DNA of 64,000 nucleotides from Locusta migratoria (taxonomy: Eukaryota; Arthropoda; Insecta; Orthoptera; Acrididae): positions 211,408,333 to 211,472,332 of the forward strand of contig CM048755.1 of assembly GCA_026315105.1 (NCBI GenBank). Reading direction: 5' to 3'. The notes beneath the pieces were generated by a model. That model was given only the letters and a program-made list of their open reading frames with translations. It ran no database searches and was not told the DNA's origin. The translations under genes and the position numbers were made by a program. This document shows positions 35,922 through 46,840 of this stretch, in pieces. Numbering within the stretch: the stretch's first letter is position 1; every line of letters begins with the position of its first letter.

Positions 35922-36337
35922 CGTGTTCTTTTGCTCGTTTCATTGTGGTCCCACGAGCAGCTAGGGATCTAAACGTCCACCCAGGCAGAGCCCCGCTTGC
36001 CTGGGTAAGCCTTGTACAACTGAGGTGCGGCAGGTTCCTCAGAGGTTGCTCGCTAGCGGCTGTTCAACCTCAACAGCCATGCATCTCCTCGGCACGTAGC
36101 ACACCTTGAGATTGAGGTTTTTTTTATAGAGGTTTGTACCGTCCTCGCGACCCGGGCGATTAAGCCAAGATCCCCGGGCTCTGAAACGTACAACGTTCCA
36201 CCGTCGCGCCGAACGATGGTCGTTGAAGCACGCACAGAGCTTACGGTGTAGCGGACTGTTGGCGCGACACAGCCCACAGCTCAGGACCCCGGGTTCGCCA
36301 AGCCCGTACTCAGCAAATTAATGCTGAGCCCCTGAGG

Positions 36338-36351
36338 GGTCGAGAAATTTG
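36338..36351. repeat. Target-site duplication, right copy (14 bp)
   Basis: GGTCGAGAAATTTG, identical to 30371-30384. Confidence 0.95.
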
Positions 36352-37585
36352 CAGCCCAGATCTTCGCAGAATTGTCTGAGCCTCTGGTTTAAGCCTTCCA
36401 CTCGCCTCCAAACCAGAGGACCGCGATCGGTTCTGGGAACGACACTACAAATAGTAAGCTCAGATTCCACCCCGCGAGAGAGGCTTTCTGCCTTCACCAA
36501 CTCCGCAAACCGCCTGTATGAACTGAGGATGACCTCTGAACCCAGCCGGCAGGAGTCATTGGTGCCGACATGAGCAACAATTTGCAGTCGGGTGCACCCA
36601 GTGCTCTCTATCGCCGCCGGAAGGGCCTCCTCCACTCATCCTCCCGGCAAGCAAACAGAGTGCACACTGGCCTTCTTCCCCGACCTTTCCGCTATCTCCC
36701 TAAGGGACTCCATCACCCGCCTAACATTGGAGCTTCCGATCACTAATAAACCCCTCCCCCCCGTGTGCCTGCTCGGACCTTGCTGAAGGAGCAGCCACAT
36801 GCTCACTCACAGGCAGAGCGGGCGATGCTGCATGATCAGCCTCCGCCTCGAGCGACGCGAACGCCGTTGAACCCGCCATTCCCCTGGGAGAGAGGGTCGC
36901 CCAACCGCGTCCGGTACACGCAAAGATGTCTCGACAGCAGGGACCGTGGGTGAAGCATGTGACACCTGAGGTGCCCCATGCGACGCACCAGACTCCCCAC
37001 TGACGCTAGTCAGAGGCAGCAGCCTGAAGGCAGCTGATTGCGGCCATCAGCATGCTCAGCTGTTCGTGAATGGCGGCCAGCCCCTACTGCGTCCGTACGC
37101 AGCAGTCGCACATCCTATCCATCCCAACAACTCAACAATTTATTGTAGAGATTAAGTAATCAACTTTTAACAAGACCGCTAATTCCCTACAGGAGACTGA
37201 TAGCTGACTAAACGGTGGTTACTAGAAACTTCTTGTTGTAAACAATGGAAATTAGCAAAAACCTTCTCTGAACTGAAATCAAAATATATGCAGAAATCAC
37301 TGCTCTACCGTAAAAGATCTACGCGAAATATAGAAGCTCCCTAAGCCAAGGAAAAGCTGCAGGCGACTGACAAACATGCACAAACGACGGTATTTATCAA
37401 AATATGAGAGAATGTACTCTTAAAACAGGAACACAAATGAAATCGTTCAAGTAGGTGACAAGAAGACTCTTAAAAACAGAAGCACTAAACGAAAATTAAG
37501 AAATTAACTGCTAACAAAACTTCACGAAAATTAAATTGTGACACTTAGCGTTCTGTATGATGCAGCAGCGACAGCAGCAGGCACT
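36352..37585 (-). mobile_element. CR1-like LINE, 5' portion with SGNH-esterase ORF1
   Basis: This is the continuation of the LINE at 27394-30384. The minus strand encodes an SGNH hydrolase-like ORF1: VIGSSNVRRVMESLREIAER near 36700 (block I), a TGA after CLPGG near 36632, then LQIVAHVGTNDSC (block III, GTND) and SVVPRTDRGPLVW (36350-36635). The end of the domain, a GVHYTQEA block V with its histidine, lies across the insertion at about 30270-30300. Upstream, 36740-37130 encodes a glycine/alanine-rich and cysteine-containing N terminus, and 37150-37585 looks like 5' untranslated sequence. SGNH-type ORF1 proteins are known from CR1/L2-type LINEs; their role is not settled. Confidence 0.85.
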
Positions 37586-37589
37586 GAAG

Positions 37590-38057
37590 GTCATGGCATT
37601 TGTGCTCTGGGATGTGAAGGGGATTCTGTTTATAGATTACCTCCCCACTGGGCAAACACTATGCTAATCTCCTGGACAAATTGCAACAAAATATGTATTA
37701 AAAAAAAAAAAAAAAAGAGCCTGGTTTAGCAAGGAAGAGTCATCTTCCATCAAGACAAAGTGCAGCTGCACACATTTGCTGTCACCATGGCAAAATTACA
37801 TGAACTAAGGTGTGAAATGTTACTACACCTGCTTTATTCACCTGGTGGACTAAAATTAACTTCAAACAAAGAACTGACAGCTGGAGTTGACAACTATTTT
37901 GCAGGGCTGGAGGGATCTCATTTTCGAGATGAGATCAAGGAATATCATTGAAGCAAGTGCATTAATCTATAATGAGACTACATTAGAAAATAAAAAAGTA
38001 AAATCTGTGATGTAAGTACTTTTTCCCTATTCTGTTCCAAGAACTTTTCAAACCACC
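37590..38057 (+). pseudogene. Mariner transposase, second part
   Basis: The frame resumes with VMAFVLWDVKGILFIDYL and then ANLLDKLQQNMY. After a 17-A run comes VIFHQDKVQLHTF (second catalytic aspartate retained), MAKLHELRCEMLLHLLYSPGG and a C-terminal VDNYFAGLEGSHFRD. The third aspartate of the DD34D triad, in the YSPD block, is replaced by G and followed by a deletion, so the enzyme is dead. AAGAACTTTTCAAACCACC near 38040-38057 is probably the right TIR. The left TIR is not found. Confidence 0.8.
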
Positions 38058-38436
38058 ATCATATGATAGTAAGTACATAGATTGTGCTGCTACAGTTGTG
38101 TACACTGACAGTGACCATCATCAAGCCAATTCCTCTTGATAGTGTAATGTGTATTACTAACAAAAACCAAGTAAGGGGAAAGCAACCACCCAAAGCAGAT
38201 CCATGAACAAAAAGAACATTTGGCTAGATTTCTATCATTTAGCTTTTCTTCTAGCAGTAGCACATACAGATTCAAACAAAACCACAAAGACACCCAAACG
38301 TACCCTCCTGTGACTACATCATAACTTTGGAGTCCTGACTTAAATCATGGGGTATACTGATGCTGAGTGTTTTCTGAATCAAGTTTTTGCTCCAAGAATA
38401 TGCCTCAGTTCATTTCCACAGGATGCAGTTGCTTTG

Positions 38437-38498
<62 letters not shown>

Positions 38499-38555
38499 TA
38501 TAGAAGAAAAACCATTTAATGGCACACATTTCTAAATGACAACCAGGTAATTTTC
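38058..38555. repeat. Anonymous stretch with (CA)n at 38438-38494
   Basis: About 28 CA units; otherwise nothing recognised. Confidence 0.85.
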
Positions 38556-38885
38556 AAGGTGCCTCGGTTGCACAGTGGTATAGTGCCAGACTACAAATCC
38601 AAAGGTCGCGGGTTCGATCCCCGCCACGTCCTAGGATTTTTAACTGTCACTTTCCACTTCTTTCACCTCTGGCAGTAATGTTTATATGAAAAATACCGAG
38701 TAGCACCGTGGTTCGGAACCCACGTTAAACTGTAGGTCCCCCTATAACTGGCTGGGTAAGTCAGTTCGAAGGTCGGAGGAAAACAACGGCATACCACCTC
38801 CAAACAGGACCATGCCTAGTGAAGCACTGTGGTGTTCAAACCAATCTACGGATTGTTGACTGCTTTACCTTTTTTTTACTCTTCT
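38556..38885 (+). mobile_element. tRNA-derived SINE
   Basis: The head at 38559-38632 has A-box-like TTGCACAGTGGTATAGTGCC, an anticodon-like arm near CAGACTACAAATC, and a perfect B box GGGTTCGATCCCC. A body of about 240 bp follows (including CACCGTGGTTCGGAACCCAC, a second tRNA-like arm) and ends in a T-rich tail near 38880. The head and length fit a full SINE. I did not find a clean TSD. Confidence 0.75.
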
Positions 38886-40200
38886 TGAACATCCAAAATG
38901 CAACCATCTAAAACCAAGGTATCTAACAAGTAATCCATTATTGGGTAAACTGAGTCACATTGAAGAGTGTATAAGTACAGAAGGACTAACTCCATAACTA
39001 AGTTTCACAATCAAGCTGATAAAAACTGTGTATCTAAAAAATGCCTAAGTGATTCTAGAACAACCAGGTGGCCATAGCTCTTTTATTAGGTGCCACAACA
39101 CTGTTGCAGTTGACAACTCATCAAATTTAGTCAATGTAGTTCCATATTGTTTTCATACCATGATCAATTCCCCTCGTGATTGTACACAAACACAGTTATC
39201 AGCTGAAGTGATGTCGTGGCATCATGAGAATCTTGTAGACCTAGTGTCTCAGAAGCCTGCAACCTCTTCACACCCATTCTCAATCTAAACAGTCCCCCCA
39301 CCGTCTACCCAAACAGTACCTCCCTCTTCTCCCTGAAGCAGCAACTTAAGTTCCAGAAACTAGCATAACCATTTTATATTTCAAGTGTTTCTGTAGGTAT
39401 TACTAAGAATTTCACTTCTGAAGTTAACACACTTTCTCCCTATAAATTAAAGAGTATATTTATTTAACATGGTCCCGAAGAGAAGTTAGTACAAATACAA
39501 GTGAAGACTGTTCCTTTGAGTATTAACTTACAGTCTGCACAAGCTATAGTTATTTTTTTTATTTCTTTAACTTACACTTTTGAACAGGCAATACTGCATA
39601 CTATGAATGAAAAGGCTGATCCTTATTTTACACAGAAAAATCATGACCAGAATAGTGAAAATATGGCACACAAATCCTCATGACATAATTTTAACAAAAC
39701 ATTTTTAAAATCTGTGGCCTCATTTTGAAACTTCTGTGATCTTGTCACCAATCTTTCAATGAGCTCTTCAAATTTATCAATTATTTCATAATAATGAAAA
39801 GTTCATACACTGACAGACTAGAAAGAAACTGGTCTCTTCAAAGCAACTATCCAGTGGTTAATGATTACAATGAGATGTCAGTCACAGTCTGAAGTTGGGT
39901 ATTTTAGATGGCTCTGACTTGAGTTTTGTTAGTATTACAGAAATTGCACTGTTGCATAGCTTCTTCTACAGTGTGAATTTTACTGTACCAATATACTTGC
40001 GTACACACACAAATCTAGGCTCTTATTGCACTCAAAATATGGACACAACCAATTTTTCCATATTTTGAAACATTAATAAAATTTGGAATATAATACCAGT
40101 ATGCTCTGGTATTCCAGAAATCAGAATGATTGCAATTACTATGTAGGTGCAAATGAATTGTGGCAAGAAGTTAGTTTGCAAAATCTGGACTACAGTTTCT
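38886..40200. other. No recognisable gene; likely intronic or intergenic
   Basis: AT-rich sequence with short frames only and no recognisable repeat. Confidence 0.4.
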
Positions 40201-40254
40201 AATTAAAGTACCAAAGTACCAAGTAGTTCATCTCCTGAAAAGGACAACACAATT

Positions 40255-40390
40255 ATTCCAACAATTCTGAATTCGCCTGAAGATGGCAAGTAAGCAACTT
40301 GCCGAAATGTTGCCAGAGAACAAGGCACTGACTCGGCTGTCAACCCGAAGATTTCCTCATCGAGATCCGCCGAGAAAGTCTGCATTCACA
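40255..40390 (+). mobile_element. Possible Penelope-like element 3' end
   Basis: The wording GCCTGAAGATGGCAAGTAAG followed by CTTGCCGAAATGTTGCC has the pattern gATGaTGGC...GCCGAAAy seen at the 3' ends of Penelope-like elements in arthropods. There is no coding sequence. A similar pattern lies at 56700-56760 on the other strand. Confidence 0.35.
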
Positions 40391-40694
40391 TATAATTCTG
40401 AATGTATTTAAATCTGAGTCAAAACAATAATTTTAAATTGACATTTACAAAAATTTACAAAGAGTCACAAAAATTTACTTTCACTGTTCTATTATGGAGG
40501 TGAAGTATATGACTAGCAACATACATTTTGTTTTTAAATCCTGATACCTATCAAGCATAAAATACTTACAAATCTGGAGACAACAACAGGACTCGGGTTA
40601 TGCCAACTAGTGTGTTACTTGCACCAACATTAAAAGGCAATCTTACGTGTTAGTTGTACTCATATAGGATAAAAGGAAGACATTAAGCTAATAC

Positions 40695-40867
40695 CTCTAG
40701 TATCACTGATGGTCTCAGTTTAAGAGGAAGATAATCCACTAGTCTCTTAAGGTACTCAACTGAATCCACTTCTGTATAATCTGAGCACGTAAAGCTATCA
40801 AACTGCGGGAACTTTGATTGTAGATAAATACAGCTCTTATCACAGAAGATGTGCCCAAAACATACTC
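40695..40867 (-). CDS. Candidate internal exon, unidentified protein
   Basis: The minus-strand frame, 57 codons, begins after TTTCTTCCGCATCTGAAATAG (acceptor) and ends at CTAGAG|GTATTAG (donor). It reads VCFGHIFCDKSCIYLQ and ends VDYLPLKLRPSVILE. Composition is protein-like and unlike any transposon family here. It lies on the same strand as the ZNF277 exons about 7.7 kb away, but I do not recognise it as part of that protein. It may be one exon of another gene, or chance. Confidence 0.4.
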
Positions 40868-41084
40868 CTATTTCAGATGCGGAAGAAATCACAATTAGTC
40901 ACCAACGGTTAAAATAAAGAAAATTAGTCAAATAGGTACCAATTTATAATTTCTTTTTCTACCTGTGTTTAGTTTGGACCAAATGGGCATCGCCTTGTGT
41001 GTTTGGAGATAATGACAAAACTCATTTCTTGTGTCAAATCAATTATTTTCTACGAAGAATTTTAGATGTAATTAAGAATTTCAG

Positions 41085-41345
41085 TGAGGCTGCACCTGAG
41101 GACCAAACTCCTGGTAGGAATACAGAGGCAGCTATGGTTCATGGGGGTACAATGGTCAAGGTAGGACGACATAGGGAAGTTGGGGTATGGTGGGTTATGT
41201 GCTTGAGTAGTCCTTGCAAGCATGCTGAGCCCATGTGCCTGGTGTGACGTAGAGGCTTGGCGCAATTGCCTAGTAAGCAGGAGGTTCTGGGTTTGAATCC
41301 TGGTCAAAGGTCAAATTCTCATAGGTCCATGTTGTATGTTTTCAA
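41085..41345 (+). mobile_element. tRNA-containing SINE related to the 16.7-kb unit
   Basis: 41236-41305 has an A-box-like CGTAGAGGCTTGGCGC, an anticodon-like arm TTGCCTAGTAAGCAGG and B-box GGGTTTGAATCCTGG. The preceding leader shares GTAGTCCTTGCA with 16650-16663, so both units belong to one family with the tRNA-like part internal rather than at the 5' end. It abuts the LINE starting at about 41390. Confidence 0.6.
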
Positions 41346-41389
41346 TGCCTACTAGCAATCAAGACAGAACCCCATTTAAAAGTTTTTAG

Positions 41390-44341
41390 TCCACTACACG
41401 CAGGAAGCGGCTACACGGGTAGCGGGGGCTGTGTGGCGTGGACTGGGCGGTTTTTTAGGATAAAGAGCTTCGGGGAAATAGAAAATGGGCAATCTCAAAG
41501 GGTTCAGGTGGATCACAGGAGAAATGTAGATCCGGAAACTATCGGTATAACAGTTGTAAATTGTCGTAGCTGTGTCGGGAAAGTTCCAGAACTGCAAGCG
41601 TTAATAGAAAGCACTGAAACACACATCATTATAGGCAGCGAAAGTTGGCTCAAGCCGGAAATAAGTTCAGAAGAAGTATTTTCAAAAGATCTAACGGTAT
41701 TCAGAAAGGATAGATTAAACAAAATAGGTGGGGGCGTGTTTGTCGCCGTCAAAAGTAGTATTTCATGTAGCGAAGTTGAAGTTGATAGTTCGTGTGAGCT
41801 ATTATAGGTAGAGGTTGTACCCGAAAATAGTAAGAAGTTAATAATCGGTTCCTTTTACCGGCCTCCCGACTCTGACGATACAATAGCAGAAAGGTTCAAA
41901 GAAAACCTGAGTCTAATTACAAAAACGTACCCGACTCACACGATAATAGTAGGTGGTGATTTTAATTTACCCTCGATCTGTTGGCGAAATTATATTTTCA
42001 AATCAGGAGGTAGGCATAAAACATCGTCCGAAATTGTACTCAACGCATTCTCTGAGAATTACTTCGAACAATTAGTTCATGAGCCAACTAGAATTGTAAA
42101 TGGATGTGAAAACACACTTGATCTCTTAGCAACAAATAATCCTGAGCTCATAACGAGCATCAAAACGGATACAGGTATTAGTGAACACAGAGCTGTAGTA
42201 GCGAAATTGAATATCGAAAGTCCCAAAGTTACCAAAAATAAACGCAAAGTATATTTGTTCAGAAAAGCAGATAGAAAAAAAATACATTGCTTCTTGAAAG
42301 ACAGCTTCCACTCGTTTCTAACACTAAACGTAGGTGTAGACCAGATGTGGCTCAAATTCAAAGAAGTGGTATCGACAGCAATTGAAAGTTTTATACCTAA
42401 TAAATTAATAAAAGGAGGCGATCCCCCTTGGTACACAAAACAGGTTAGGACACTGTTGCAAAAGCAAAGGAAAAGGCATACTAAATTTAAACGAACACGA
42501 AATCCCCAGGATTTGCGATTGTACTCAGAAACTCGAAATTTAGCGAGGATTTCAATGCGAGATGCCTACAACATTTATCACAACGAAACTCTTTGCCGTA
42601 ATTTGACTGAAAACCCAAAGAGATTTTGGTCATATGTTAAATATACTCGGGGAAAGTCACAAACAATACCTTCACTACGTGATAGTAATGGCGATCCTGC
42701 CGATGACAGCGCTACTAAAGCAGAGTTACTAAACTTAGCTTTTAGAAACTCATTCACTAAAGAAGACGAAACCAATATTCCAGATTTCGAATTACGAACA
42801 GATGCCGTAATGAGTAACATAGAAGTAGATATCATCGGAGTAGTGCAGCAACTAAAATCACTTAATAAGAACAAGTCTTCTGGTCCGGATTGTATACCCA
42901 TTAGATTTCTATCTGATTATGCTGAAGCGATAGCTCCTTACTTAACAGTCATATACAACCGCTCTCTCATAGAAGGATCTGTACCAAAAGATTGGAAAGT
43001 TGCACAGGTCACACCTATATTCAAGAAAGGCAGTAGGAGTAACCCACTAAACTACAGGCCTATTTCATTGACGTCAATTTGCAGCAGGGTTTTGGAACAT
43101 ATCCTGTATTCAAATATTATGAATTATCTCGAACAGAACGATCTATTGACCCAAGGTCAACACGGATTTAGAAAATATCGTTCATGCGAAACACAACTAG
43201 CTCTATATTCACACGAAGTGATGGGTGCTATCGACAAAGGTTCGCAAATCGATTCCGTATTTCTTGATTTCCAGAAAGCTTTTGACACCGTACCTCACAA
43301 ACGGCTTTTAATCAAATTGCGTGGTTATGGTATATCGCCCCAAATTTGCAATTGGATAGGGGATTTCTTGTCAGAGAGGACACAGTTCGTAGTAATCGAT
43401 GGTAAGGCATCGACTAAAACAGAGGTGATATCGGGCGTTCCACAAGGTAGTGTTATTGGTCCTCTGCTATTCCTTATTTACATAAACGATTTAGGGGAAA
43501 ATCTAAGTAGCTCTCTTAGGTTGTTTGCAGATGACGCCGTCATTTACCGTCTAGTAAAATCATCTGAAGATCAAAACCAACTGCAGAACGATCTGAATAA
43601 GATATCAGTATGGTGTAAAAATTGGCAATTGACTCTAAATAATGAGAAGTGTGAAGTCGTCCACATGAGTACGAAAAGAAATCCGTTAAACTTTGTTTAC
43701 AACATAAATCAATCAAATGTGAACGCCGTAAACTCCACAAAATACCTAGGAATCACTATTACTTCAGACTTAAACTGGAAAGAACACGTAGATAATATCG
43801 TGGGAAAGGCGAACCAGAGACTGCGTTTTATTGGCAGAATCCTTAAAAGATGCAACAGAACTACTAAAGAAACTGCATACACTGCGCTTGTCCGTCCATT
43901 TTTGGAGTATTGCAGCCCAGTGTGGGATCCTTATCAGGTGGGTTTGACGAAGGACATCGGAAGTGTCCAAAGAAGGGCAGCTCGTTTCGTATTGTCACGA
44001 TACAGGGGAGACAGCGTTACGGAAATGATACAGGATCTGGGATGGGAATCATTACAACAACGGCGCTTATCGCTGAGGCGTGGGTTACTTGCGAAACTCC
44101 AATCGCCAACATTCTCCTCCGAATGCGAAAATATATTGTTGACTCCCACTTACATAGGTAGAAATGATCATCAGAATAAAATACGAGAAATCAGAGCTCG
44201 AACAGAGAGATTCAGGTGTTCTTTCTTCCCGCGCGCTATTCGAGAATGGAATGGGAGATAAATAGTATAATTGTGGTTCGATGAACCCTCTGCCAGGCAC
44301 TTAAATGTGATTTGCAGAGTATCCCATGTAGATGTAGATGA
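41390..44341 (+). mobile_element. CR1-like LINE with nearly intact EN-RT frame
   Basis: The copy starts inside ORF1 (HYTQEAATRVAG-type end of the SGNH domain), so it is 5' truncated. Its EN-RT frame runs to 44261, followed by a short 3' region ending in CCATGTAGATGTAGATG. This is the best-preserved member of the CR1-like family in the window and its copies elsewhere (10774, 21190, 22129, 23816, 27394) can be aligned to it. Confidence 0.95.
41433..44261 (+). pseudogene. CR1-like LINE ORF2, one premature stop
   Basis: One reading frame is open over about 943 codons except for TAG at 41805-41807. Endonuclease blocks: VVNCRSCVGKVPELQALIES, IIIGSESWLKP, SFYRPPDS, TIIVGGDFNLPS and SEHRAVVA. RT blocks: SSGPDCIPIRFL, DWKVAQVTPIFKKGSRS, LNYRPISLTSICSRVLEH, FLDFQKAFDTVPH, SGVPQGSVIGPLLFLIYIND, catalytic LFADDAVIY at about residue 440 of the 684-residue part from 42207, and a C-terminal KIREIRARTERFR block. 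All active-site residues I can place are intact. The stop lies in the endonuclease, so this copy cannot make a full protein unless the stop is read through. Confidence 0.9.
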
Positions 44342-44530
44342 TGCATGAACAGGTGATTCATTTTAACATACCCACCCAGTACACTGCCAGAGGATATGAA
44401 ACATTTATAACTACTCTTGGGTCTTTCTTCAATGTTGGATATATGTCTCATCATCTATCATTACCCAATTTTTTGCACCAGTCAGCTACTTCCATAATAA
44501 CTACAGAACTGCCTTGGCAGATTGTACTAA

Positions 44531-45424
44531 CAAGGAGACCGCATGGGTATCAGATTCTAAAATTTCTTTATATTTATGGTACGTGAAGTTCATAATTCAA
44601 ATAACAATCAGACCAAGACATTCGGCGCAACTCTCAAAAATTCTCGAGAAAATAGACTTTGAACTTTTGCAAGCAAGCACAAGTACCACTCATTAAAGGC
44701 GTTGCAACATATGGCGGTGAAGCTCAGGTGGTAGCGTTCTGGCCTTACAAATCTAGGGTCAGTGGTTCAAATCCAGTCATGACTGGTTTATTTATTTTCA
44801 TTGTGTTTGAATACTTGCACAATTTTAATATATAATGGTAATTTCCATGAAAAGTGCATGTGTTTTTGTTTATTCGTAATTTTCTATATTTTATAGAAGA
44901 TTGACACTTTCAATCAAAAAACATATTTACAGTACTGACTTCGCTATTAGTTGACAAAAGTAATCTTTGACTGTTCAACTTGTGAAGAGTTATGATACTG
45001 TATTTTTGAAAGTCATCCCCATAGCTACTAATGGCTTTCCAAGCAGCAAACTACTCAACCATCATTTTACGTGACATGGTTTTCAGCTCGTCTACATACA
45101 CATAAAGAAAAACTGACAACACGTGGAATTAGAGATCCAAAAATGTTTTATATAACTGAACCAAAAATGAAAAAAAGTACGCCACAGTGGGATTTGAACC
45201 ACCGACTGTGGTTGTGAGGCCAGAATATTACCACCTGAGCTGCACTGACAGACGGTGCAGTTGTCTTTATTATTGGTACGTCTGTGTACTTTGCAAACAT
45301 TCAAAGTCGATTTTCTCTATAATTTTTGAGAGTTGGGTCGAACAGCTTTGGCTGAATGTTATTTGTTATAAACTTTGTGCACTATAAAGAAATTTTAAAA
45401 TCAGACACCCATGTGGTCTCCTTG
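44531..45424. mobile_element. 894-bp long-TIR element with a tRNA-like segment in each arm
   Basis: Left arm 44531-44790 (starts CAAGGAGACCGCATGGGT) and right arm 45175-45424 are reverse complements over about 250 bp. They are flanked by TAA on both sides (44528-44530, 45425-45427). Each arm includes a tRNA-like stretch about 180 bp in from the end: AGCTCAGGTGGTAGCGTTCTGGCC.. with GTGGTTCAAATCC on the left, and the same on the minus strand on the right. The 385-bp centre has no coding potential. It could be a MITE that captured a tRNA-like sequence or two opposed SINE copies; matching outer borders favour a single unit. Confidence 0.7.
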
Positions 45425-45427
45425 TAA

Positions 45428-46578
45428 GATCAGTCCAGAATTTTCATACTGCATAGGACAAATTTCATGATATGAAAGTACAGTGGCATTGTGTGTTGGT
45501 GTTTTGGTTTATAAACAAACGAGTTCATGTCATGGCAAATTCTATTGGCAGGTTCATCTGGCATCCTGAAACTACAACTTTCAACATATATTATTATAAT
45601 CAGCTAGATAATTCATTGCAGCGATGTGATTTTATGCACCAAAACTTCCTCTGCGAATGGATGGCATTTGTTTCTGTCTTTCACAATAATCTACAAGAGA
45701 CATCTAATTTTAATGGTGTGCATGGTTCAGGAAAAGCCTGTATTGTGGTTATTTAAATATTTAAGTAGTAGTCTGCAGAAAGCTTTACAGTAAGTCAAAG
45801 AGGGATTCTACACAATATACATGGGGATAAATCACAGTGAGCTCATTATTCAAGAGGTAGAACTAGCCTCCTTTTGCAGATGAGACATGTACTACTGTTA
45901 TGGAAGCATCAAGAGGAGGAAAAATAAGGAAAAAATGAAATGTCATCATTTTTTTAACTATCAAAAATGCCCCAACTTTAATTAGCATAGGTTGGCAGCA
46001 ACACACAACAATAAACAGGTTCTAGGTTTCTGGGTCTGCACATTAAAAAAAGTAACTGTGGGGAGGGAGGTGTTAAAAATGTTTATGGGTGATCAGCTGT
46101 GACTGGCCAGGTAGTTGCTTATATCTATTAAACTACAGTAGACATTGCTATTGTGGCCCATGTAGTATAATGTTTCCATGAGTTCAGTTGTCCAACTGTG
46201 CGTGGGCATGTGCCTTTCCCAGCTCGTCTCTAGGTAGTTCCAGATTCTCTGTCTCATATATTGACTCACATAACAATTTCCCTTTTCTCTCATGAGGTTT
46301 TGTCCCCCAACATTACTGAGCCATCACCAGCCCATACAACCATCTGCTGAGCATGTTTGTATAGTGGCATTGTTTCATGTTTGTGTAGATGTCAATCCAG
46401 TGTATAAAGCCACATTGTTGCTGTCCAATAAGGTGGGTTTATACAATATGTCCAAATTATGAAAAACCTTTTACTGAGCCAGAGAAATTACCTTCTGATA
46501 AATTGCGTCTAGATATCAAATCTATGTGGTGGTGGGATTATTGTAGTTAAAAAAAAAAAAAAGTTGAATTGCTTGTAA
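45428..46578. other. No recognisable gene
   Basis: AT-rich anonymous DNA with short frames. A 13-A run lies at 46550. Confidence 0.4.
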
Positions 46579-46840
46579 ACCTAAGTTGTTGTTGTTGTTG
46601 TGAGGTGGTTTAAGGGGGACAAAACTACAATGGTCATCAGTCCCCCATAAACCTAAGAGGCCAAACTGCTGATGTCATCAGTCCCTACAATTGCAAACTA
46701 CTTAAGCTAGCACTAACTTGTGCTAAAGGCACACACCCATGCCAGAGGGAGGACTCAAATCTCCACTGGGAGCAGCAGTGCAATCTGTGACATGGCACTT
46801 CAAACTGTGCTGCTATTCCCAAGTGGCTATTGCAGTTTAA
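46579..46840 (-). mobile_element. tRNA-derived SINE with LINE-like tail
   Basis: On the minus strand a tRNA-like head (GTGCCATGTCACAGATTGCA, then B-box-like GAGATTTGAGTCCTCC) is followed by a body with GGGACTGATGACATCAGC and a tail GGGGGACTGATGACCATTG, TTTTGTCCCCCTTAAACC and CAA repeats. The tail matches that of the I-like LINE at 30385-30450. Confidence 0.75.

Larger units (their letters stand above)
30385..36337 (-). mobile_element. I-like non-LTR retrotransposon, nearly complete (5.95 kb)
   Basis: This unit is bounded by a 14-bp TSD and reads 5' to 3' on the minus strand: about 415 bp of 5' sequence, ORF1 with three zinc knuckles, ORF2 with apurinic-type endonuclease, reverse transcriptase, RNase H and a C-terminal CxC...H...C region, then about 350 bp of 3' sequence ending in CAA repeats. 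RNase H plus a knuckle-bearing ORF1 fits the I group (I, Nimb, LOA and relatives); the exact clade is not determined. Two frameshifts in ORF2 and a missing ATG for ORF1 are the main defects, so this is a relatively young copy. It interrupts the SGNH domain of the CR1-like LINE. Confidence 0.95.

Noticed and set aside
38559..38632. Functional tRNA gene
   Set aside because: The A and B boxes are good but the acceptor stem does not pair well and the segment continues into a SINE body.
41805..41807. Programmed readthrough of TAG in the CR1-like LINE
   Set aside because: There is no supporting context or comparison; a single mutation is simpler.
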